A program made the translations under genes and the position numbers. The notes beneath the pieces were generated by a model, which did no database searches, had not been told where the DNA came from, and was given only the letters and a program-made list of their open reading frames with translations. From the IMG/VR virus record IMGVR_UViG_3300031841_004050, positions 1 to 47,556 of that record: DNA of 47,556 nt, one strand, 5' to 3'. Positions 1 through 7,114 of the stretch are shown piece after piece. Numbering within the stretch: the stretch's first letter is position 1; each line of letters begins with the position of its first letter. The stretch is from a virus.

Positions 1-119
1 TATTGGAAATCCTTGAGCAATACGATTCTTCTGATTGGACTATTGAATCTGTCGCTGGTTGCACCAACGAAGCCTGCATTGCCAAAGCTGACGCAGCAGA
101 GCGGGAGGGTAAACTGTGA
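1..119 (+). CDS. 3' end of an unknown gene (partial)
   Basis: The frame starting at base 3 is open from the window edge to a TGA at 117-119 and gives the last 38 residues of a protein (ending AEREGKL). The next gene starts with GTG at 116, so the two overlap by GTGA, the usual sign of translational coupling. A GGAGGG tract inside this gene serves as the ribosome site for the next one. The piece is too short for a function. Confidence 0.6.
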   Translation, partial: LEILEQYDSSDWTIESVAGCTNEACIAKADAAEREGKL

Positions 120-310
120 CGAAAAGGATTGAACAACGCCACGAAGATCCTGAAGTCCAAAGGGCCTTCGAGATTTACGATGACCTTTATTCTCTTTACA
201 CTCGCAAAAGCGAAAACCATCGGAAAGGCGCAAGCCATTTCGATTACGAAAACCTAACCAGGGCTTGGAACAATTATCTAAAACTGCGCAAAGAAAGGGA
301 GGGAAAGTAA
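116..310 (+). CDS. Small hypothetical protein, 64 aa
   Basis: Starts with GTG at 116, preceded by GGAGGG with good spacing. Charged, predicted mostly helical protein (MTKRIEQRHEDPEVQRAFE at the start) with no membrane segment or cysteine motif. Its TAA stop (308-310) overlaps the ATG of the dCTP deaminase gene by one base, so it is probably translated with it. No family recognised. It sits in a tight cluster upstream of a nucleotide-metabolism gene, but that does not prove a shared role. Confidence 0.65.
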   Translation: MTKRIEQRHEDPEVQRAFEIYDDLYSLYTRKSENHRKGASHFDYENLTRAWNNYLKLRKEREGK

Positions 311-810
311 TGGCAACAATTGTTGATTGGCAAATCCGTGAATTGTGTCGCTCGTCAGGCTTGGTGGAACCCTATGACCCCGATTATCTAAACCCTGCAT
401 CAATAGATGTAACTCTTGGAGATCAGATCAAAGTAGAGACTGACAATGGTGGTTTTACGGACTTTTCTATCAAAGGCACAACTTTCTGGATGCCTCCAGG
501 ATCCTTCGTTTTGGCTCACACAACGGAATTCTTACGGATACCCTCTAATTTTGAGTGCATCTTTCAGCTTAAGTCATCCCGTGGTCGAGAAGGCTATGAA
601 CATGCCTTGGCTGGATACATTGATGCAGGATTTCATGGAAGAGTTACCCTTGAGCTGTCCAATCTGCGGCGCTTTAAAGAGTTACCGTTACGAGCTGGGA
701 TGCGAATTGGGCAATTGCGTTTCTGCAAATTAGATGAGATTCCGATGAGACCTTACCACCTTACAGGTAGGTATCACAATGCCCAAACAGTTGAAGAATC
801 CAAAGGTTAA
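310..810 (+). CDS. dcd: dCTP deaminase (Dcd, dUTPase superfamily)
   Basis: A 166-residue trimeric-type dCTP deaminase, predicted to convert dCTP to dUTP and ammonia in the cytoplasm for dTTP synthesis during phage replication. Family motifs are in order: NPASIDVTLGD (28-38), SSRGR (89-93, where Ser and Arg contact the triphosphate), and the core AGYIDAGFHGRVTLEL (101-116) with Glu115 in the place of the catalytic glutamate. Length is slightly below the bacterial enzyme (about 190). The ATG at 310 follows GGGAGG and is coupled to the preceding gene by TAATG. A bifunctional dCTP deaminase/dUTPase cannot be excluded from sequence alone. Confidence 0.9.
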   Translation: MATIVDWQIRELCRSSGLVEPYDPDYLNPASIDVTLGDQIKVETDNGGFTDFSIKGTTFWMPPGSFVLAHTTEFLRIPSNFECIFQLKSSRGREGYEHALAGYIDAGFHGRVTLELSNLRRFKELPLRAGMRIGQLRFCKLDEIPMRPYHLTGRYHNAQTVEESKG

Positions 811-1130
811 TCACGTTGTCTCCAATCATCACTTCTTTCCTGTTTAAACCATGATGCAATTTCATCAACAGAATCAAACCCTCTAACATGATTGCTTGGG
901 TCTGGGTCTCCTAGTCCCATGTCACATAGAAATTCGTCTAACCCCCTATCAACTAGGGGGTTGTTCTTTTTTAAGGCTTTCCTCCTTGCTGATTCAAGCA
1001 TGTTTCTTGCGCTAGTGTTTGCTTTGCTTAGTTTTTCTGCCCATATCATGTCCGCTAGTTGGACTTCCTGACTTTCGGTAATTAATTTGCATATATACTC
1101 CAATTTCAACCTGTATTTTGTGCTTAACAT
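807..1130 (-). CDS. Hypothetical protein, 107 aa, minus strand
   Basis: Helical, charged protein transcribed toward dcd; the two 3' ends overlap by four bases. The N-terminal half is rich in Lys, Arg and Ala, the C-terminal half is acidic and ends SWFKQERSDDWRQRD. No family recognised. The start at 1130 has GGAAAA upstream and a GGCATTCTA box 24 nt before it on the same strand, which supports both the start and the gene. That box is back to back with the one reading toward the portal gene, so this protein is probably made late with the virion proteins. Confidence 0.7.
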   Translation of the reverse strand: MLSTKYRLKLEYICKLITESQEVQLADMIWAEKLSKANTSARNMLESARRKALKKNNPLVDRGLDEFLCDMGLGDPDPSNHVRGFDSVDEIASWFKQERSDDWRQRD

Positions 1131-1154
1131 TTACATATTTTCCGTTAGTTCAAC

Positions 1155-1163
1155 TAGAATGCC
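1155..1163 (-). promoter_or_regulatory. Late-promoter-like box GGCATTCTA
   Basis: Fits GGHANNCTA on the minus strand and ends 24 nt before the ATG at 1130. With the plus-strand box at 1168 it forms an inverted repeat, so two divergent promoters appear to share one palindrome. Confidence 0.55.
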
Positions 1164-1167
1164 AACT

Positions 1168-1176
1168 GGCATCCTA
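1168..1176 (+). promoter_or_regulatory. Late-promoter-like box GGCATCCTA
   Basis: Fits GGHANNCTA and lies 73 nt before the portal ATG at 1250, one of the longer leaders in this set. The leader contains a TGGCG-GCGAA-CGCCA hairpin near 1218-1232. Confidence 0.55.
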
Positions 1177-1249
1177 TTTAGAAGGGTAGAGCGTGAAGCT
1201 GCCTTTTTAAATTGTCTTGGCGGCGAACGCCATTATCGCAGCGATTGCC

Positions 1250-2839
1250 ATGTCTACTGGAATCAGTCATCCGATCAACGATCCATCCCTGGTTTCTTAT
1301 CATCGTCCAGAACTGGTCAAGATTCTTCCGCAATTAGAGCAAGCAAAAGATTGCTGGCATCTTTTAAACACGGATGGACTAGGTTCAGCTAAAAGCAAGT
1401 ATTTACATAGAGAGCCTGCAGAGCCAGCACCTGCTTATCAGGCAAGATTAGAGCGATCAACTTATGCCCCTATTTTTAGAGATAGCATCAGGGCTTATGC
1501 AGGTCTACTGAGCCGATTCCAGGTCATGGATGCTCCTTCGAGCATGATTGAAAATGATGATAATGTAGATCTTCAGGGATCTAGTATGCAGTCATTCATG
1601 ACACAAGTAGACGAATTAACTTTACGGGATGGCGGTTCATTTGTGATGATCGACATCATGCCTGATAATGGTGTCGAGAACTTTTTTGACCAGATGGCTG
1701 ATGGCAGGCATCCTTATTTGATTTGTGTCAACAGAAGCGATGTCATTAACTGGAATGTAAGTTATGACAGAGGTGTTGAGACTGTTGAACAGGTTACCGT
1801 TCGTCAGCTCAGGAGTATGCCCGATCCAGAAGGAGCCTTTGGCAGCAAGATTGAGCCAATTTATTACGTTTTGACCCCTGGAAAAGTTGAGACATATAAG
1901 GTGGTTAGGTCTGATGCTAGGCGTTGGACTAATCAAAAGATCGAAGAGATCTCTGTTTCTTTGCCCATCGTTCCTCTGATTTGGTATGGAGCAACAACAT
2001 CGCGATTCGCTCAAGGAGATTTGCCGATGGCAGGATTGGCCGATCTCAGTATTCAGCATTTCCAGATGCGCTCTGATTTGGCTGAGTTGTTACATAAGTG
2101 TGCAATGCCAGTACCTGTACGAAAAGGTGCGCCATTGGGTGTGGATGGCAATCCACTTCCGCTAGTCATGGGTCCGAATACGGCGGTTGACCTAAGTTCA
2201 GAAGGTGGTGAATTTAAATTTGCAGAGCCTTCTGGGCAAAGTCTTCAGCGCCACCAGGCTGAGATCCAGCACGTCGAAGAATTGATGGATCGATCTAGTC
2301 TTAATTTCTTATATGGTGCAAATGTTGCGACTGCAACTGAAGCAAGCCTGAAAGCTAGTCAGATAGCATCGAGTGTCTCGGCACTGGTTCGTAATAAGAT
2401 CGCAATGTTTAATGTTGTTATGCGAGTCTGGGCATGGTTTGCCGGCGAGCAAGATCAAATTACAGATGAGTCTGGACTTGCTATCAATGACTCATTGATG
2501 AATCGCCCCTTAGAGGCGAGCGAAATAGCTCAACTGGTCAACTTGTACAACAACGAGCTAATGTCTCGCCAAACCGTACTAGACGAACTGCAGCGTGGTG
2601 GTGTTCTCGATCCTGATTTGATCATTGAAGAAGAGATCGACAGGATCAAGGAAGGTCATAATGAGACCCAGGACCAGATGATGGCTGATGCAGAAAAAGA
2701 GCTTAAGCAAGATCTTACAAGGGCTGAAGAATTTCAGAAAGTAGCGCCACCAGAGTCACAGACAGAATCTGAAAAGACAATTAAACCCACTAAAACCGAA
2801 CAAGAAAAGGTGAAAATGGCTGCAGAACAAGCCAAATAA
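1250..2839 (+). CDS. Portal protein (DUF4055 type)
   Basis: A 529-residue protein. The N-terminus (SHPINDPSLVSYHRPELVK) and the central region resemble phage proteins with DUF4055, which are portal proteins: dodecameric rings at the capsid vertex through which DNA is packaged and ejected. The last 70 residues are highly charged (Glu, Lys, Gln), as in many portals with a C-terminal crown. ATG 1250 is chosen over the upstream in-frame TTG at 1217 because it starts the conserved part. No good Shine-Dalgarno site is visible. A box of the late type lies at 1168. Terminase is not in the window and is expected upstream. Unusually, scaffold and capsid are more than 30 kb downstream. Confidence 0.85.
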   Translation: MSTGISHPINDPSLVSYHRPELVKILPQLEQAKDCWHLLNTDGLGSAKSKYLHREPAEPAPAYQARLERSTYAPIFRDSIRAYAGLLSRFQVMDAPSSMIENDDNVDLQGSSMQSFMTQVDELTLRDGGSFVMIDIMPDNGVENFFDQMADGRHPYLICVNRSDVINWNVSYDRGVETVEQVTVRQLRSMPDPEGAFGSKIEPIYYVLTPGKVETYKVVRSDARRWTNQKIEEISVSLPIVPLIWYGATTSRFAQGDLPMAGLADLSIQHFQMRSDLAELLHKCAMPVPVRKGAPLGVDGNPLPLVMGPNTAVDLSSEGGEFKFAEPSGQSLQRHQAEIQHVEELMDRSSLNFLYGANVATATEASLKASQIASSVSALVRNKIAMFNVVMRVWAWFAGEQDQITDESGLAINDSLMNRPLEASEIAQLVNLYNNELMSRQTVLDELQRGGVLDPDLIIEEEIDRIKEGHNETQDQMMADAEKELKQDLTRAEEFQKVAPPESQTESEKTIKPTKTEQEKVKMAAEQAK

Positions 2840-2869
2840 TTTATACACTTAAGTAACGGCAGATACAAG

Positions 2870-3091
2870 GTGACTATTCTAGCCCGCTTTACATTCAAGG
2901 ATGACTTTGCTTCTGATTTTCTCTTTGAAGAGCAGAAGGTAACTCAGCTCGACTTCGATCGCATTGAAGAAGTTATCGAGTACACGAAAGCTTTTGAAGA
3001 TGCTTTAGAGGACGTGACTGTTTTGTATGACGGCACGACTTACTCAGCTTCAGATTTTAAACTTATGGAGGCCAAGAACATCGACATCTGA
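2870..3091 (+). CDS. Hypothetical protein, 73 aa
   Basis: Acidic protein from a GTG at 2870, 30 bp after the portal stop. It contains FTFKDDFASDFLFEEQKV and an acidic helix, then a short predicted strand region (TVLYDGTTYSAS). The ribosome site is weak. No cysteines, no membrane segment, no family recognised. It may be co-transcribed with the portal gene or be the first of the small plus-strand genes that follow. Confidence 0.55.
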   Translation: MTILARFTFKDDFASDFLFEEQKVTQLDFDRIEEVIEYTKAFEDALEDVTVLYDGTTYSASDFKLMEAKNIDI

Positions 3092-3099
3092 GAGAACTG

Positions 3100-3360
3100 A
3101 TGTCACCAATGACACTGACCGTGGCGGTTAAGGTTGCCATGTGCCCTAAGATGATGGAATTGTTTTTCTCCTTAAGTGACCTGCTGACACCTCTGTCTCC
3201 AGTGCTTACTCACGACAATGACTCCAGGGATTACATCACTTACTTCCTGAGTGTTGATTTCGGTAGATACGACACTGAGGGAGACCAGTACATTGCGGAT
3301 CTATTAAGGTGTAATGCATCCGACATTATGACGACCTATCCTTTAGCAGTACCTACCTGA
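3100..3360 (+). CDS. Hypothetical protein, 86 aa
   Basis: ATG at 3100, nine bases after the preceding stop, with GAGAGAA just upstream. The first 30 residues are hydrophobic (LTVAVKVAMCPKMMELFFSL) and could be a membrane or amphipathic segment. The rest is acidic and ends PLAVPT. No recognised family. It forms part of a tight run of four small genes (2870-3855). Confidence 0.5.
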   Translation: MSPMTLTVAVKVAMCPKMMELFFSLSDLLTPLSPVLTHDNDSRDYITYFLSVDFGRYDTEGDQYIADLLRCNASDIMTTYPLAVPT

Positions 3361-3364
3361 AAAT

Positions 3365-3703
3365 GTGAAGGAAACAGGAAGCATCATCACTTCCCCTGGA
3401 GGCTCTTTCAACTATGTCATCAAAGGTCCTGTTTGCATTCTGTTTGATAGAAACGAGTTGCCGTGGCCGTCTTGCTCATTAAACTGGAAAGGAAAACAAC
3501 CCTCTTGGAACCGTGTTGGTAAAAGGTTTGTTCCAGACCTGGCGGCATCAAGGTGTCATGCTTATTCGGTTTATGGATCTGATCTGTGGGGCAACTCCTG
3601 GGAGCAGGTTTTGATTATTTACAACTATCGACTGAGCACTGAAGAAAAGATGTGGTGGTATTTCAAAGGCCCATCGAGCAAGGCACCTCCCGAACTACCA
3701 TGA
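3365..3703 (+). CDS. Hypothetical protein, 112 aa, tryptophan-rich
   Basis: Best start is GTG at 3365, four bases after the preceding stop. The ATG at 3363 is out of frame and stops at once. The protein has eight tryptophans and many aromatic residues in predicted beta segments (SFNYVIKGPVCILFDRNE; QVLIIYNYRL), suggesting a small globular beta domain. Its TGA (3701-3703) overlaps the next ATG as ATGA. No family recognised. Confidence 0.55.
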   Translation: MKETGSIITSPGGSFNYVIKGPVCILFDRNELPWPSCSLNWKGKQPSWNRVGKRFVPDLAASRCHAYSVYGSDLWGNSWEQVLIIYNYRLSTEEKMWWYFKGPSSKAPPELP

Positions 3704-3855
3704 GCAAACAATCCGAGAGTGACAAGTTTTTGCGCGGCATCAACTGGGATGCTATTTTCCTTAGGAGGCCAGACCTGTCGCCTCCTGGCTACAAGGAGAC
3801 AGTGCAGGCGATGTATCCCGATAAGAACCCAGTCCAGGACAAGGATTTGCGCTAG
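3700..3855 (+). CDS. Small hypothetical protein, 51 aa
   Basis: Starts at ATG 3700 (MSKQSESDKFLRGINWD), overlapping the previous stop by ATGA. This start is preferred over a longer in-frame start at 3652 because of the coupling. Hydrophilic, with prolines near the middle. No family recognised. It ends the four-gene run that begins at 2870. Confidence 0.55.
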   Translation: MSKQSESDKFLRGINWDAIFLRRPDLSPPGYKETVQAMYPDKNPVQDKDLR

Positions 3856-3909
3856 CAGTTCCTTGTGCTATGCTCGTACTGGGGATACCCAATTACCAGG
3901 TGTTAAACC

Positions 3910-4395
3910 ATGAAAAACCAACTAAATAAAAAGTTTGGACGGAGTAACCGCCAATCTAATATGTTCAGCCTTAAAATGCTTAAGGAATATCTTGCAAATG
4001 GAGATGTTCCTGACTGCTATGAAAAAGATGTCTCTGTACATGTTGAATGGAAAGACGACGGTACAAAGGTCTTTCAAATCATTGATTTCGGTCAACCTAT
4101 CTTTGAATTAGCCGAAACGTCTTTAACCATTAACGCGGGTGCCCGGTTCGATGACCAGGGCCGTCCATTCAATTGCACGATGGAGCGTTTGAATGGATTA
4201 CTTGATGCGGCAGGGGTTTATGAGTTAATTCCCGAAGGTGTCAGGATGTTCTTCGCCAAGGAAGACAAGCATTCCCCTTGCAATATCGGATCAAAAGCTC
4301 CTGTTGAGAAGCATGTGCCTTGCTGGCAAGAATCCAGGAAGGTAGTCATTGATCGCGATCCTAATGTTCTGGTTTTCTTAGAGCCAGTCGCTTGA
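3910..4395 (+). CDS. Hypothetical protein, 161 aa
   Basis: Basic N-terminus (MKNQLNKKFGRSNRQSN), then a mixed alpha/beta region (VHVEWKDDGTKVFQIIDFG) and a C-terminal part with two cysteines (HSPCNIGSKA, HVPCWQESRK). No recognised catalytic motif. It stands alone between gaps of 54 and 99 bases. A run TTGCGC followed about 17 bases later by ATGCTC lies upstream and could be a weak sigma-70 type promoter. A strong hairpin follows at 4401. Codon use looks like the neighbours. Confidence 0.7.
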   Translation: MKNQLNKKFGRSNRQSNMFSLKMLKEYLANGDVPDCYEKDVSVHVEWKDDGTKVFQIIDFGQPIFELAETSLTINAGARFDDQGRPFNCTMERLNGLLDAAGVYELIPEGVRMFFAKEDKHSPCNIGSKAPVEKHVPCWQESRKVVIDRDPNVLVFLEPVA

Positions 4396-4400
4396 CATTA

Positions 4401-4433
4401 GGGTTACCCGACCTAGCATGATACGGGAAACCC
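4401..4433 (+). other. Inverted repeat after gene 3910
   Basis: GGGTTACCCG (4401-4410) pairs with CGGGAAACCC (4424-4433) with one mismatch, leaving a 13-nt loop. A second hairpin, AAGTC / GACTT, follows directly (4434-4450). There is no T tract, so this is more likely an mRNA 3' stabiliser, an operator or a processed structure than a simple terminator. Confidence 0.45.
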
Positions 4434-4494
4434 AAGTCGTACCAAGACTTCTCAAGCAATTTGTTGGTAACTTAAAATAGTTAAGTTATTTAAC

Positions 4495-4704
4495 ATGCTG
4501 GGTTTCCCTTCTTATCTGAACACTTTTGATTTGTTCATGAATCACTCAACTTGGTCTCCAGTCTTTGTTGTCTCAGACTCTGAACACGAAAAACTTATTA
4601 AGCGCAGGGATGCAATCCACATCAAAGCTTTGGAAAGACGCAAAGCAAAAGCTGAAGAAGAAATTAAGCTTATTGAGTCGGAGCTTGCTTCACTGGCTTC
4701 GTAG
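4495..4704 (+). CDS. Hypothetical protein, 69 aa, C-terminal coiled coil
   Basis: ATG at 4495 gives 69 residues; an internal ATG at 4537 would give 55. Neither start has a clear Shine-Dalgarno site. The C-terminal half (ERRKAKAEEEIKLIESEL) is a strong heptad-like coiled coil, so a homodimer is plausible. AT-rich upstream sequence includes AACTTA / TAAGTT inverted arms. No family recognised. Confidence 0.5.
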   Translation: MLGFPSYLNTFDLFMNHSTWSPVFVVSDSEHEKLIKRRDAIHIKALERRKAKAEEEIKLIESELASLAS

Positions 4705-4807
4705 CGGTAATATAACGATAAGCGTTGGATGACGTTTATTCGTCATTGCAGTTCGTTCCATGCCAAGCAACGGGGGCGTGGGCACTGTTCAACCGTGGAG
4801 CAAAACC

Positions 4808-4984
4808 ATGAACTTCTTGAATGTCATTCGAGACAGTCAAGTTAAGCGGAATCGCTTATCTGATGCTCAGTTCCTGATGGCTAAAGCCTATAGGGGAATT
4901 GATTACAGCAAAGTTGAAGCCCGTAATCCAACTGGTAATTATCAGTTGATGTATCGAGGCAGCAAGCACATTGCATCTCGTTGA
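4808..4984 (+). CDS. Small DUF4278-like protein, 58 aa
   Basis: ATG 4808 is preceded by GGAG at good spacing, so it is preferred over the longer in-frame ATG at 4760. The C-terminal half carries two YRG motifs (AYRGIDY and MYRGSKH) about 20 residues apart. This is the pattern of DUF4278, a short domain seen in cyanobacteria and their phages; the match is by eye. Function is unknown. A hairpin at 4729-4746 lies in the leader and a strong terminator follows the gene. Confidence 0.6.
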   Translation: MNFLNVIRDSQVKRNRLSDAQFLMAKAYRGIDYSKVEARNPTGNYQLMYRGSKHIASR

Positions 4985-4997
4985 TCTTATTTTACAA

Positions 4998-5022
4998 GGC
5001 CCCGCAAGGGGTCTTTTTTTTT
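4998..5022 (+). terminator. Rho-independent terminator
   Basis: GGCCCC-GCAA-GGGGTC stem-loop (4998-5013) followed by a run of nine T. It ends the transcript of the small genes that finish with 4808-4984. Confidence 0.85.
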
Positions 5023-5057
5023 ATACTGAGGCAAACTATGTCAATCGTTAGTAAAAG

Positions 5058-5234
5058 ATGATTGATGAAAACCAGCCATGGACTACTCAACTAGGTCTCC
5101 TGGTTCAAAAACTATGTAATGTGAAGGCTCCACCTTCTTATATTGATCGCTACCAGATGGAACTGATCCATGCGATTCAATGTGTAAAATTCGTGAGAAC
5201 CTGCTATAACAAGCCGTCTTATATCAAGAAGTAA
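5058..5234 (+). CDS. Small hypothetical protein, 58 aa
   Basis: ATG at 5058 to TAA at 5234. It overlaps, as ATGA, the stop of a seven-codon reading frame at 5038-5061 that may act as a leader peptide. The protein (MIDENQPWTTQLGLLVQKLC at the start) has three cysteines and a basic C-terminus. No family recognised. A TATACT sequence just after its stop may be a -10 element for the HNH gene. Confidence 0.45.
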   Translation: MIDENQPWTTQLGLLVQKLCNVKAPPSYIDRYQMELIHAIQCVKFVRTCYNKPSYIKK

Positions 5235-5265
5235 TTTGTTATACTGAACTAGATGCTTTAGTTTG

Positions 5266-5715
5266 ATGTCTCATAAGGACCCAGAGAAGAAAAGGGCTTC
5301 TGACGCTAGGGACAAGTCTAAACAATACGCTAAAAGAAGTACTTTAAAATTCTCTTTGGTCCAACAACTAGGAGGCAGGTGTTTACGATGCGGAGAAGAT
5401 AATCCACTCCTTTTGGATTTTCACCACAAAGATTCATCAACCAAAGAAGGTGGTATTGGTCGAATGCTGCAATTTACTAGCAAGTATGAGGAAGCGAAAA
5501 AAGAAGCTCAAAAATGCGTCTTACTTTGCTCCAATTGTCACCGAAAAGAACATCACGAACTTTCATGGCTTATGAATTTCCCAGGCTCTAACTTGTATAT
5601 CTGCCCTTGGGAACATGGTGTCATTAGTAAAAAGAAAACGGAAGCTCAAAAAGAACGCGAGATGGAAAAGTTTATTGATACACAATTAAATCATCCAGCA
5701 CCGTACTTGACATGA
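5266..5715 (+). CDS. HNH endonuclease, 149 aa
   Basis: A typical HNH nuclease with zinc-binding pairs C39/C42 (LRCGED) and C88/C91 (CSNCHRKEHH), and the His-His-Lys-Asp core at 53-56. It is expected to cut DNA with a divalent metal ion. In phages such free-standing genes are often homing endonucleases, but some work with terminase. ATG 5266 is preferred over an upstream TTG at 5263. The stop overlaps the next gene by ATGA. No intron boundary is visible nearby. Confidence 0.85.
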   Translation: MSHKDPEKKRASDARDKSKQYAKRSTLKFSLVQQLGGRCLRCGEDNPLLLDFHHKDSSTKEGGIGRMLQFTSKYEEAKKEAQKCVLLCSNCHRKEHHELSWLMNFPGSNLYICPWEHGVISKKKTEAQKEREMEKFIDTQLNHPAPYLT

Positions 5716-5915
5716 AAAACGCTAGGCACTACCAGTTAAAAATGGCAAAGTGGCTTATTAAAGCTCAAGAGGCTTTAACGCATAAAGAAGCATTAAAAGC
5801 TCTTAAGAAATTCAAGAAGCATCAGACCTCCTATTCAGAATGCTATGATCAGGAGGCACAGACGCAAGGCGAACGCCATGACGATGCTAGCGACCAGGAA
5901 AACAAAAAGGATTGA
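5712..5915 (+). CDS. Small lysine-rich protein, 67 aa
   Basis: Starts at ATG 5712, overlapping the HNH stop by ATGA. Helical N-terminus with many Lys and Ala residues (KMAKWLIKAQEALTHKEALK), then an acidic, glutamine-rich tail. No family recognised. Coupling to the HNH gene suggests co-expression. The C-terminal 38 bases overlap the next gene in another frame. Confidence 0.55.
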   Translation: MKNARHYQLKMAKWLIKAQEALTHKEALKALKKFKKHQTSYSECYDQEAQTQGERHDDASDQENKKD

Positions 5916-6180
5916 GGACTATCATCCCACTACTATTAGGAGCTGGACTGATGTACTCAACGAAGTTGATAAGTTTTGCCTGAAATGTCAGCCCAATAAG
6001 GGCGAAAGGCTGGAATCAATCGGCTCAATCTTCTTTCCGTACAATTCATGTACGGATGTAGTTGTCGAAGCTAGGATTTCTCAAATCATAAAAGCAGACA
6101 GGTCTTATGGGCCTAGGGTTCTTTTCTATGTCCAGGGCCGACGTGTAAGCAAAGATTATATCGTTTCACTGCTTGCATAA
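5878..6180 (+). CDS. Hypothetical protein, 100 aa
   Basis: The ATG at 5878 (MTMLATRKTKRIEDYHP) is the likely start; a second ATG at 5884 is possible. It overlaps the end of the previous gene. Two cysteines occur as CLKC, and a predicted beta region follows (VVVEARISQIIKADRSYG, then VLFYVQGRRVSKDYIVSLL). No family recognised. A GC-rich hairpin follows the stop. Confidence 0.6.
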   Translation: MTMLATRKTKRIEDYHPTTIRSWTDVLNEVDKFCLKCQPNKGERLESIGSIFFPYNSCTDVVVEARISQIIKADRSYGPRVLFYVQGRRVSKDYIVSLLA

Positions 6181-6203
6181 TATTTACTTATCACCTATTG
6201 CAT

Positions 6204-6222
6204 TGGCCCCGCTTTGGGGCCA
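6204..6222 (+). other. Intergenic stem-loop without T tract
   Basis: Perfect TGGCCCC / GGGGCCA stem with a GCTTT loop, 23 nt after gene 5878-6180. No T run follows. Instead AATATAGGAG leads into the ribosome site of the next gene. It may mark an RNA processing point or stabilise the upstream message. Confidence 0.5.
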
Positions 6223-6242
6223 TAATATAGGAGTCAACGGGC

Positions 6243-6440
6243 ATGACCCCCATGTGCATCAAAGAAGAAGACTTTGAGCTTGCTGAAAACTACGCAAGAG
6301 TCAAAGATTTCCTAGAGGACAATTACGGTCCCTGGGATCCATCCAGCCTACAGGAGGCTGTCGAAAGCATTCTCTACAGCTTGGAAGGCATCGACGAAAT
6401 CCTAGACAATCCAGACCAGTACCCGGAGTATTTCCAATGA
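6243..6440 (+). CDS. Small acidic protein, 65 aa
   Basis: ATG at 6243 with AGGAG about ten bases upstream. Strongly acidic, helical protein (EEDFELAENYARVKDFLED, then EAVESILYSLEGIDEILDN). Its stop overlaps the next start by ATGA. No family recognised. Highly acidic small phage proteins sometimes mimic DNA, but nothing here shows that directly. Confidence 0.65.
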   Translation: MTPMCIKEEDFELAENYARVKDFLEDNYGPWDPSSLQEAVESILYSLEGIDEILDNPDQYPEYFQ

Positions 6441-6796
6441 GCTACAAACTTCTCGCACTTCAAGAAGATCTTTTCTTTGCCAAACTAAAAATGAACCTTG
6501 ACAGGTTTGTCTATCTTTCTTTTGGTAAAAAAGCCGCTTGGATTGGTCTTCCTTACGGCAAGTGTTATTACTTTTCCTTTAATGTTGCTCCTGATGAGCC
6601 ATCTGAGATCGTTCTTTGGGAGTGGAAGGGATTTACTCTCACTCGTTTAGCAACTGATGCTGAACAGGATGAGTGGTATGAAAACTATGGCCCTGAGCCA
6701 GAGCCGGATTACGACCCTGTGACCTTGATTGAGATGCATGAGGCATCAAGGTATCAGCAACAAAATCTTAACGATCCAATGCGCTATCCGCTCTGA
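6437..6796 (+). CDS. Hypothetical protein, 119 aa
   Basis: ATG at 6437 overlaps the previous stop by ATGA. The N-terminal half is aromatic and basic (DRFVYLSFGKKAAWIGLPYG, KCYYFSFNV). The C-terminal half is acidic and proline-rich (YGPEPEPDYDP). Predicted beta-rich core followed by a flexible tail. No family recognised. Confidence 0.65.
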   Translation: MSYKLLALQEDLFFAKLKMNLDRFVYLSFGKKAAWIGLPYGKCYYFSFNVAPDEPSEIVLWEWKGFTLTRLATDAEQDEWYENYGPEPEPDYDPVTLIEMHEASRYQQQNLNDPMRYPL

Positions 6797-6803
6797 TCAG
6801 TGT

Positions 6804-6809
6804 TATAGT
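6804..6809 (+). promoter_or_regulatory. Possible -10 element TATAGT
   Basis: TATAGT lies in the gap before gene 6864, close to a GC-rich hairpin at 6818-6838. No convincing -35 partner was seen. It fits the view that small-gene transcripts use a sigma-70 type signal, unlike the late boxes. Confidence 0.3.
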
Positions 6810-6817
6810 ATGACCAA

Positions 6818-6838
6818 GGGGGAGCCCCATCCTCCCCC
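6818..6838 (+). other. GC-rich stem-loop before gene 6864
   Basis: GGGGGAG / CTCCCCC, seven base pairs with a CCCCATC loop. Only CTCTT follows, so termination would be weak. It may be a leader hairpin if transcription starts near 6815. Confidence 0.45.
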
Positions 6839-6863
6839 CTCTTAAACCTCAGGACCTGATCCT

Positions 6864-7085
6864 ATGAACGCTTCTTACACAATCACCAAACTTGAAACAG
6901 GGCTTTGGGCTCTGAAGATTGGTCATGAAATTGTTGGTTCCATTGCCACGCTTGATGGTGATGGAGCCATCAATCAAAACCACACTCGCGCTTACCAGGC
7001 AACTCTTAACGGACTTTCAACCCAAGGCACACTGGCTCAATGCAAAAAATGGGCTAACTTCTGGCTTGCACAACTGGCCAGGTGA
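6864..7085 (+). CDS. Small hypothetical protein, 73 aa
   Basis: ATG 6864 directly follows the leader AGGACCTGATCCT, in which AGGA is the ribosome site. Nearly the same leader precedes four minus-strand genes at 10-14 kb. The protein has a beta-rich start (SYTITKLETGLWALKIG) and a helical end (LAQCKKWANFWLAQLAR). It looks like a small alpha/beta domain. No family recognised. Confidence 0.65.
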   Translation: MNASYTITKLETGLWALKIGHEIVGSIATLDGDGAINQNHTRAYQATLNGLSTQGTLAQCKKWANFWLAQLAR

Positions 7086-7114
7086 GCTAAAATCTAATTC
7101 AGGAGGTTCATCCC

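Noticed and set aside
1637-2059. Minus-strand frame inside the portal gene
   Set aside because: Antisense to a strong coding frame, with no start signal.
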